A DNA stretch of 64,000 nt from Clostridia bacterium (lineage in GTDB: Bacteria > Bacillota > Clostridia > Lachnospirales > Lachnospiraceae): the NCBI GenBank assembly GCA_910574835.1, contig CAJTDE010000004.1, forward strand, positions 146,912-210,911. Direction: 5' to 3'. The translations under genes and the position numbers were made by a program. Position 1 is the stretch's first letter. Every line of letters starts with the position of its first letter. The notes under the pieces are model-generated. The model ran no database searches and had not been told where the DNA came from. It saw only the letters and a list, made by a program, of their open reading frames with translations. This document shows, piece after piece, positions 58,169 through 64,000 of the stretch.

Positions 58169-58532
58169 AATGTTACCTCCTAAATTATTATAACAAATGT
58201 TATAGCATTGCTCAACTCAAAAATAGTAACATATGCGTTTAATAACTAAAACTCCGCCATAACGACGGAGCTAAATATTAAAATACTACAATCTGTTTTT
58301 GATATTCTATATATTTATAAAAATACAAATATTTTGTAAAAAACTAATGGTGTCTCTCTGCGCAAACCCATTTTCTACCTAGTGTTATCTAATCCATTAC
58401 ACGAATCTAGGTCACAAACTCCACCCATCCGCCTAGTATTATTTCGTCCATATCCCTCTATTTCATCCACAAAATACGGTACAATCAGCACCAAACAACA
58501 CGAAATAATGCGCTTTTTACCCTGTCCCCAAA
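58169..58532. other. Element border region with short repeats
   Basis: 364 bp with no supported gene. It holds a hairpin CTCCG...CGGAG (near 58252-58269), direct repeats CCTAGTGTTAT (58378-58388) and CCTAGTATTAT (58432-58442), an ACCTAG/CTAGGT pair (58377-58412), and inverted repeats ATTATTTCGT (58438-58447) and ACGAAATAAT (58500-58509). It ends at the uvrB break. Such repeats near an element end could be recombinase-binding sites; the promoter of the XRE gene must also be here. Confidence 0.5.
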
Positions 58533-58817
58533 TTAGGAGACAAAATATTCCACTGCGTTACTCGGAAAATACTCTTTGAACTCGCCATAGAGCTGAGCCG
58601 CTAATGTTTTATTGTGCGCTATTACCAAAGTCGGCTTGTTAAGCTGTGCGATCACGTTTGCCATGGTAAAAGTCTTCCCGGAACCTGTAACCCCCAGTAA
58701 AGTCTGGAATTGATTGCCTTCCTGGAACCCTTTGACCAGGGCTTCTATGGCCTGGGGCTGGTCGCCGGTGGGCTTGTATTCGCTGTGAAGTTCGAACATT
58801 TTTTGTGCAGTTTGCAC
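58533..58817 (-). pseudogene. uvrB: uvrB 5' fragment, cut at the element border
   Basis: First 94 residues of excinuclease subunit B ([20 protein letters not shown], Walker [12 protein letters not shown], then [14 protein letters not shown] and VEYFVS). Intact UvrB continues YYDYYQPEAY for about 570 more residues; here the frame hits TAA right after the VS codons. A GTG with GGAGG upstream is the likely start. The rest of uvrB is not in this window, so the sequence to its left replaced or interrupted it. Confidence 0.82.
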
Positions 58818-58866
58818 AAATACCACCTCCAAAATTCATAGTAAAAAAAGATGCGTATATGCCACA

Positions 58867-58939
58867 AATTCGTCAAGGAACTTTTCATTTTCGTCATGGC
58901 ATTTACTCAAATCGAAGGAAAAAAAGTCCTTGACGAATT
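58867..58939. repeat. 13-bp inverted repeat near the uvrB fragment
   Basis: AATTCGTCAAGGA (58867-58879) and TCCTTGACGAATT (58927-58939), perfect arms 47 bp apart, bracketing a region between the uvrB start and the integrase fragment. No gene within. Could be a large hairpin or two binding sites of a recombinase. Confidence 0.55.
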
Positions 58940-59086
58940 CCGTTCACAATTTGCTGTTTTTGCAACTCAGTACACCTCCGTAGTTCCATACGGACAGGAC
59001 AGCACTAAAAAGCTTTTTTATCTTACCACAAATCGTTAGATTTGTATAGATGCAAAATCGAACTTTTGTTCTTTTTGTCCTTTCTG

Positions 59087-59806
59087 TCACACTGCATCCG
59101 GAAGAAATTCGGTTACATCTACTACAATCTCCAACAATTCCTTTTTAAAGATTTCTGTCTCTTCCGGGTTTGGTAATACTTCTTTCATATACGCTTCTAT
59201 TTCCGGCACTCCATCCGCTATGATGCCTCTATTATCCGCATAAACATCCATTGTTATGATTTCTTTGGCATGTCCCATGAGCCTTGATACTGCCTTTGGA
59301 TTAAAAGACTCTTTTAACAGAAGAGTACAGTATGTGCTGCGTAGATCGTGCCAGCGGATATCCGGTAAACCGTTTTCAGCAAGAAGCTGCTTATAATACC
59401 TGCAATGGAATCCTTTGCTCCTTGCCCTGCCAAGGGTGGAACAACAGATATAGCCCAGATCCTGAAACCCTCTCTTTCTGCGGTTTCTGTTTTTCTCATA
59501 CACCTGCCGTTCCTTTAAGATTGCCTCAAAGACATAATCAGGAATCGGGATCTCCCTGTAACTGGATTTTGTCTTCAATCCTACTTCCTGTTTCGTAAAT
59601 GTTTTCGGGGCAAAGTCCTCTTTTACTGCGTTATGTACTCTCCCCAGCTGACGTTCCACTTTTAAGGTATGGTTGATATAATCTACGTCCGAATATTTTA
59701 CCCCATTGATCTCGGATCTGCGGAGCCCCATAAGCACATTCAACAGCACCTGCATATGGATTGGGGTATCTTTGCTTTTTTCCAGCAGGACCTGGATCTG
59801 CTCCAT
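59087..59806 (-). pseudogene. Tyrosine integrase, C-terminal catalytic part only
   Basis: 239 residues holding the catalytic domain: first Arg in LMGLRRSE, HxxR in WHDLRSTYC, last His in LMGHAKEII and the Tyr in TMDVYADN. The N-terminal arm- and core-binding domains of a usual 380-400 residue ICE integrase are missing; the frame runs some 80 bp further up but meets a DUF4320 gene fragment instead. A deletion has joined the two. It is separated from the conjugative core by the uvrB fragment, so it belongs to another, dead element. Confidence 0.8.
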
Positions 59807-59808
59807 GG

Positions 59809-60156
59809 TCAGTGTTTTCTGTGTATCAATATTCCGGGTCCTGAATCCTGATCTCTGCTGCGGCTTTTCTGCTTTGGGTGTCGGACGGCAAATTGAGTCT
59901 CTCCATTGATGCCCCCGGAAAGCTGGATCTGCTTTACCATTTGGTCTGCACAGTGGTCCAGTTTCTGTTTGGTGGAGATGATGCTGAACAGGTCCAGGAT
60001 GAATGCCAGCAGGAGCACCGCTATGAAGATGAACACCACCGTACTGAAATAGTTGACATCACCATTCTCACTTTTCAGTATGGCCGCAGGGTTCCTGCCG
60101 GGCCTGCTCTTCTGTGGGGACGCCCTGCCGGCTGCTTTGGAAATAGTTTGGGACAA
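59809..60156 (-). pseudogene. DUF4320 gene fragment fused out of frame to the integrase
   Basis: 115 codons. Residues 30-80 (NGDVNYFSTVVFIFIAVLLL, then KQKLDHCADQMVKQIQLSGG) match DUF4320, TadE-like membrane proteins of some Clostridial ICEs. After GGINGET the frame continues into Arg/Lys-rich nonsense overlapping the integrase frame. Start is probably a TTG. A broken remnant. Confidence 0.65.
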
Positions 60157-60326
60157 AGTAAAACCACCGCCTTTCTGACGAAAACAGCCGTCTCCCGGAA
60201 TGGAAAACGGCTGCTTTACATATTTTTGACTGTACCAAGTATAGCATGGATGCCTTTACGGGGAAAGAGCAGAACCGTGCCAATGTTGTGCCAAAATCAT
60301 GATATTTCAAGTTTGGGATGTTCAGA

Positions 60327-60383
60327 TTGACTATATTTTTAAAAAGTGTTATTATAATTGCATAAAAATACGCAAGAAGCGTA
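60327..60383 (+). promoter_or_regulatory. Promoter and operator of AbiE operon 1
   Basis: TTGACT (60327-60332), 17 bp, TATTAT (60350-60355), then an inverted repeat TACGC-AAGAA-GCGTA (60369-60383) between promoter and the ribosome site GGGAG. AbiEi-type antitoxins repress their own operon by binding such repeats. Confidence 0.65.
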
Positions 60384-60412
60384 AAAATAATAACAAAGAA
60401 GGGAGTGGCTAT

Positions 60413-61081
60413 ATGAACAATATAGGATACAGGAATTTATTGATCCAATATATAGACAGACAGGAAGCCGATCAGCCGATTTTGACAACTCAGATCACGC
60501 AGTATGTTGCAAGGGAAACCGGTTTGGATGAAGCAGACGTAAAAAAAGCGGTTAATGTGAATATGGCCAGACTGGAAAGGGCAGACAAGATCCTGCGGAT
60601 AGAAAAGGGCGTCTATTGTAAAAAGATTAAAACGGCATTTGGATATTATACACCCAACAGAGAAACCTTATTCTGCAGGCAGCTATTATATGATGAGGAT
60701 GATGTGATCGGATATGAAACAGGGTTGTCTGTGCTGAACCGTTTAGGTCTGGTGTCCCAGATGCCCAAAAGGAGATGCATTGCGACAAACCGGTACACCA
60801 AAAGAGTACCCGCCGGTATGCAGGTTGAGATAAAAAAACCTTCTGTAAACGTAAACCGATCCAATTACCGTTATCTCCAGATTCTGGATGTGATAAGAGA
60901 TTTGGATATTGCCCCGGTTGATGCCGCAAAACCGGAAGAACTGTTAAAGAGGACGGTAAAAACATTAGAGCTTGACACAGATGTCCTGATCTATATGGCA
61001 AGGAAATTTTACAATCCGAAAATACTGGTCAAAACAATCGATATTATGCTGGGAGGGCTTTATGAAACTGCACAGGGATAA
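60413..61081 (+). CDS. AbiEi/DUF6088-like antitoxin (operon 1)
   Basis: 222 residues. N-terminal winged helix (ITQYVARETGLDEADVKKAV, then NMARLERADKILRIEKGVYC) and the long C-terminal part of AbiEi-like/DUF6088 proteins (KRVPAGMQVEIKKPS). It neutralises the nucleotidyltransferase toxin without binding it directly in the known type IV systems, and represses the operon. The ATG has GGGAG; the longer frame is not supported. It overlaps the toxin gene by 20 bp. Confidence 0.83.
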   Translation: MNNIGYRNLLIQYIDRQEADQPILTTQITQYVARETGLDEADVKKAVNVNMARLERADKILRIEKGVYCKKIKTAFGYYTPNRETLFCRQLLYDEDDVIGYETGLSVLNRLGLVSQMPKRRCIATNRYTKRVPAGMQVEIKKPSVNVNRSNYRYLQILDVIRDLDIAPVDAAKPEELLKRTVKTLELDTDVLIYMARKFYNPKILVKTIDIMLGGLYETAQG

Positions 61082-62006
61082 ATATTCATTTTTAAATATC
61101 ATCGGGCTTATTCATAGTGTCACTGGAATAAGGGAAGATATACTGGAGAAGGACTATTATGTTACTCTTCTCTTAAAGGAGTTATCAGAAAAACAGGAGA
61201 CACTTCCCGCGTACTTTAAAGGTGGAACGGCTTTATATAAGGCTCAGAAAAGTATCCGTCGTTTTTCTGAGGACATTGATCTGACAATTTGTATTGATAA
61301 CTGTAGCGGGAGCCAGGCAAAAAAGCGTTTGGAAACCGCAACTAAAAAATATATCTCGCTGCCCAGGACTTCCAGAAAGGAACTGGAAGATGACAGAAAA
61401 GGAAGCATTACAGCAGTCTATGATTACATGCCGTTGGTGACAGTGGATACGGATGACCCTCTCCAGAGGTTTGGTTATGTCAAAGTGGAAGGGACTTCGT
61501 TTACTGTAAGTGAACCTTTTTCTACTTTGGAAATTGAACCTGTCATATACACATATGCCACAGAAGAACAGAGATCTATCCTGCGGGAACAGTTCGGGGT
61601 AATGCCGTTCCCAATAAAAACGATCCGTCTGGAAAGGATATTTGCAGATAAAATATTCGCGGCTGAATTTTATTATGAGCGTGGCATGTATTTTGATGTT
61701 GCAAAGCATATCTATGATGTGAGTGTTATGCTGGATCTGCAGCCGATTCAGGATATGCTTGGGAATACTGGTCTGTTTCTTGAAATGTCTGAATATAAGA
61801 GACTGGAAGAGACACGGAGGACGGGCAGTGACCTGGCAGACAGGAAATTCCCTGACTTTAAGATATTCTATGATATCTCTGATAATACGGCTCTCAAAGA
61901 CGCTTATCAGAATATGCAAAAGAATTATGTTTTTTCGGAGAAAGATTTACTGACATTTGAATTTGTTATAAGTCAATGGAAGAAATTACAGGAAGTCATA
62001 GCATAA
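61062..62006 (+). CDS. AbiEii/AbiGii nucleotidyltransferase toxin (operon 1)
   Basis: 314 residues. Nucleotidyltransferase core: YFKGGTALYKAQKSIRRFSE followed by DIDLTI (GG-x-x-L and the D-x-D of the active site, about 47-72), and IRLERIFADKIFAAEFYYER near 190. Such toxins inactivate tRNAs by adding nucleotides or act on GTP, causing growth arrest on phage attack. GGGAGG precedes the ATG. Confidence 0.88.
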   Translation: MKLHRDKYSFLNIIGLIHSVTGIREDILEKDYYVTLLLKELSEKQETLPAYFKGGTALYKAQKSIRRFSEDIDLTICIDNCSGSQAKKRLETATKKYISLPRTSRKELEDDRKGSITAVYDYMPLVTVDTDDPLQRFGYVKVEGTSFTVSEPFSTLEIEPVIYTYATEEQRSILREQFGVMPFPIKTIRLERIFADKIFAAEFYYERGMYFDVAKHIYDVSVMLDLQPIQDMLGNTGLFLEMSEYKRLEETRRTGSDLADRKFPDFKIFYDISDNTALKDAYQNMQKNYVFSEKDLLTFEFVISQWKKLQEVIA

Positions 62007-62020
62007 TTAAAACGACTAAA

Positions 62021-62124
62021 AGGCACATTGCTTTGACAAACACACATTGTTTTTATCTAATTTAATGTGCCTATGTATCATAAATCTTGACAATGACACA
62101 TTATTTATATACAATATAATGTGT
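62021..62124 (+). promoter_or_regulatory. Promoter and two operators of AbiE operon 2
   Basis: TTGACA (62087-62092), 17 bp, TACAAT (62110-62115). Inverted repeat 1: AGGCACATT (62021-62029) with AATGTGCCT (62064-62072). Inverted repeat 2: ACACATTAT (62096-62104) with ATAATGTGT (62116-62124), covering the -10 region. The shared half-site is CACATT. This differs from the TACGC repeat of operon 1, so each AbiEi has its own site. Confidence 0.72.
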
Positions 62125-62144
62125 ATGAAAAAGGAGTGATTGTC

Positions 62145-62738
62145 ATGAGAACTAAGAATGCAATAGACTCTCTTTTGGAAAATTCATCAGATGGTATTAT
62201 TACAGCCAGACAGGTAACAGAATCCGGAATACACCGAAGCGTATTGCAGAAGCTTGTAAAGGATGGAGAATTATATCGTTATGGACGAGGGCTTTATATA
62301 CGGAGTGATATATGGGAGGATGACATCCATCTGTTGCAGTGCAGGTATGGACGTGGTATCTATTCTCATGATACAGCGTTATACCTTTTAGGATATTCTG
62401 ACAGGACACCGGCAAAATATACAATGACTTTTCCAAAAGGGTATAATGCGCCTTCTCTTAAACAGGAAAATATTATTGTGAAACGAGTTGTGCCAGATAA
62501 TTATACACTTGGAATCATCGAAAGAAAGTCTCCCTGCGGGAATCCCATCAAAATATACAATCTCGAAAGAACATTATGTGACATTGTGCGTGGCAGCGGC
62601 AGTGATATCCAGATCGTAAATGAAGCAATGAAACGGTATGCGTCTTCTAAGGAAAAAGATATACACAAGTTGATGAAATATGCGGAGCAACTTAGAGTAA
62701 AACCAAAGATATTACATTACATGGAGGTGCTGTTATGA
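62145..62738 (+). CDS. AbiEi antitoxin (operon 2)
   Basis: 197 residues. N-terminal winged helix (IITARQVTESGIHRSVLQKL, VKDGELYRYGRGLYI) and the AbiEi C-domain (HDTALYLLGYSDRTP; ERTLCDIVRGSG; NEAMKRYASSKEKDIHKLM). Autorepressor and antitoxin. AAGGAG before the ATG; its end overlaps the toxin start by 4 bp. Confidence 0.9.
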   Translation: MRTKNAIDSLLENSSDGIITARQVTESGIHRSVLQKLVKDGELYRYGRGLYIRSDIWEDDIHLLQCRYGRGIYSHDTALYLLGYSDRTPAKYTMTFPKGYNAPSLKQENIIVKRVVPDNYTLGIIERKSPCGNPIKIYNLERTLCDIVRGSGSDIQIVNEAMKRYASSKEKDIHKLMKYAEQLRVKPKILHYMEVLL

Positions 62739-63583
62739 TAAGCAGAAATCCAATGCAGCTTAAAGCATTCATTAAGAAAAAGGCGGCAGAGAAAAATATT
62801 TCTGCCCAGCTTGTCATGCAGAACTACATGTTGGAACGGTTGCTGGAAAGAATTTCGTTATCAACATATAAAAACAATTTTATATTAAAAGGCGGATTCT
62901 TAATATCGGTAATTGTTGGGCTGGATACCAGGACAACGATGGATCTGGATACAACAATAAAAGGTTTTACATTAACCCATGAATCAATCCGAAGGATTTT
63001 TAAGGAAATATGTGCTGTTGAAATAGAGGATGATGTGAGCTTTACTTTAGAAGATATTTATGATATTCGTGAAACAGATGATTATCCCGGTATACGTGTT
63101 TCTTTAAAGGCGAACTATCCTCCCATCAGTGTACCTCTGACGGTAGATGTTACGACTGGGGATATAATCACACCGAAAGAAACAGAATATACATTTAAAC
63201 TTCTCTTTGATGACAGGACATTAAGTATATTGGCTTATAACCTGGAAACAGTCCTGGCAGAAAAAATAGAAACTGTATTATCACGCAGCATTGCCAATAC
63301 CCGCCCAAGAGATTTTTATGATATACATATCATCTTTGCTTTGCGTGGAAATGAATGCGATAAAAATATTTTGAAACGAGCATTGGAGCAGACAAGTGCA
63401 AAGAGGGGCAGTAGCCAGGTGATGCAAACTTATGTGGAAATCATTAAGGAGATCAGGGATAATCCACAGATGCAGAACCTTTGGAAAAAGTATCAGAAAA
63501 ATTTTGATTATGCAAAAGATATTACTTTTGAAGATACTTGTAATTCTGTTAAATATATCATGGATTACGTTATGGCAAGGTGA
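62735..63583 (+). CDS. AbiEii nucleotidyltransferase toxin (operon 2)
   Basis: 282 residues. Core: NNFILKGGFLISVIVGLDTR then TTMDLDTTI (GG and D-x-D, about 48-75), LAYNLETVLAEKIETVLSR near 170 and RPRDFYDIHIIFAL near 195, the AbiEii pattern. Typical length. Second complete type IV toxin-antitoxin pair in 3.3 kb, only distantly like the first. Confidence 0.9.
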   Translation: MISRNPMQLKAFIKKKAAEKNISAQLVMQNYMLERLLERISLSTYKNNFILKGGFLISVIVGLDTRTTMDLDTTIKGFTLTHESIRRIFKEICAVEIEDDVSFTLEDIYDIRETDDYPGIRVSLKANYPPISVPLTVDVTTGDIITPKETEYTFKLLFDDRTLSILAYNLETVLAEKIETVLSRSIANTRPRDFYDIHIIFALRGNECDKNILKRALEQTSAKRGSSQVMQTYVEIIKEIRDNPQMQNLWKKYQKNFDYAKDITFEDTCNSVKYIMDYVMAR

Positions 63584-63613
63584 AGAATACATTAGGAAGA
63601 TGCTGGACCTAAT

Positions 63614-63910
63614 TTGTGCAAAGAAAGAGATGTCATAAATCAATATTTGGCCTTTACAAAGATATATAATGAACAGGTGAAACTGCATGGAAGTACCAGG
63701 AAAGCAGTTCTGGAGACAATCCGTATCTGCAAGGCTCAGAATGTACTGGGCGAGCATCTGTCAGGGCGTGAAAAGGAGGTTGTGGATATTATGATGACAT
63801 TGTTTAATGAAGAATATATTTTAAAAACTTATGTGGAAAGTAAAGAGAAAGAAGCCTCGGAGAAAACAAAAATAGGATTAGCTCAAAAACTGTATAAGAC
63901 CTGTCTTTAG
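63614..63910 (+). pseudogene. C-terminal fragment of a Rpn/PD-(D/E)XK nuclease-family protein
   Basis: The segment DVINQYLAFTKIYNEQVKLH and EVVDIMMTLFNEEYILKTYV is typical of the C-terminus of Rpn-like recombination-promoting nucleases (transposase_31 group). The nuclease core is absent; upstream, a different frame (MLDLICAKKEMS) reads into it, so a frameshift and truncation are likely. Confidence 0.6.
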
Positions 63911-63950
63911 TATCAGACATTTAAAAATGGCGTTAGTTTATGAAAATAGT

Positions 63951-63982
63951 AAAAGCTGTTGCATTTCGGTGCGACAGCTTTT
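63951..63982 (+). terminator. Hairpin terminator after the nuclease fragment
   Basis: AAAAGCTGT (63951-63959) and ACAGCTTTT (63974-63982) with further pairing (GCA/TGC) towards the loop; the T-rich arm lets it end transcription on the plus strand. Confidence 0.7.
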
Positions 63983-64000
63983 GGAATTATAGCTATTAAA

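Noticed and set aside
1..64000. CRISPR array, tRNA or rRNA genes, complete insertion sequence with transposase
   Set aside because: No regularly spaced repeats, no cloverleaf or rRNA-like stretch noticed by eye, and no intact transposase frame; a computed scan was not possible.

Overview
The window looks like accessory DNA of a gut-type Clostridia, most likely Lachnospiraceae. The grounds are the strong Gram-positive Shine-Dalgarno sites and the conjugation gene families (PcfB, Maff2, PrgI, DUF3789, DpnD/PcfM, CD1110-type VirB4, TnpV, Cys-rich KTR) typical of Tn916/Tn1549-like integrative conjugative elements (ICEs). No rRNA, tRNA or CRISPR array was seen.

Layout. (1) 1-6.3 kb: a self-regulated TetR/MFS efflux pair, a CAT-fold acetyltransferase with a DUF6194 gene, and an AT-rich two-gene Hachiman defence system (HamA/HamB). 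(2) 6.4-9.2 kb: a SymE-like/ParA/ParB operon and a gene-poor stretch. (3) 9.2-16.3 kb: an accessory block of three cassettes, each ending in a Cys-rich KTR gene (the family found beside tet(M) in Tn916), carrying PadR/MATE, hydrolase/TetR/AraC/cupin and PadR/YjdF genes, plus an Orf9-like HTH regulator. (4) 16.3-53.9 kb: the conjugative core, transcribed right to left: ParA/ParB, a large thioester/Cna-B adhesin, small accessory proteins, a 2826-aa methylase/helicase polyvalent protein with a TnpV frame nested inside it, a toprim protein, MobC and relaxase, PcfB, VirD4, Maff2 pilin-like protein, VirB6-like, PrgI, VirB4, a class B sortase and a lysozyme/CHAP cell-wall hydrolase. (5) AT-rich cargo is inserted in the core at 31.1-32.5 kb (DUF2971 plus membrane protein) and 34.8-35.8 kb (HEPN-like protein). 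A GHKL-ATPase/nuclease plus DNA methyltransferase module lies at its upstream edge (54.0-58.2 kb). (6) 58.5-64 kb: the 5' end of uvrB cut off at the element border, fragments of a tyrosine integrase and a DUF4320 gene, two tandem AbiE-type toxin-antitoxin operons and a nuclease fragment.

How it works together: the core encodes a complete mating apparatus and DNA-processing set, with wall hydrolase, sortase and adhesin for contact with recipients. No intact integrase or recombinase is visible, so it lies outside the window or is lost. Around and within the core sit at least one known (Hachiman) and several likely phage-defence or addiction modules. The cargo slots are marked by a recurring terminator-like hairpin (ATAGCC...GGCTATG). 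The most unusual signals are this hairpin family, the nested TnpV gene, the GHKL-nuclease/methylase module and the covarying RNA-like leaders.
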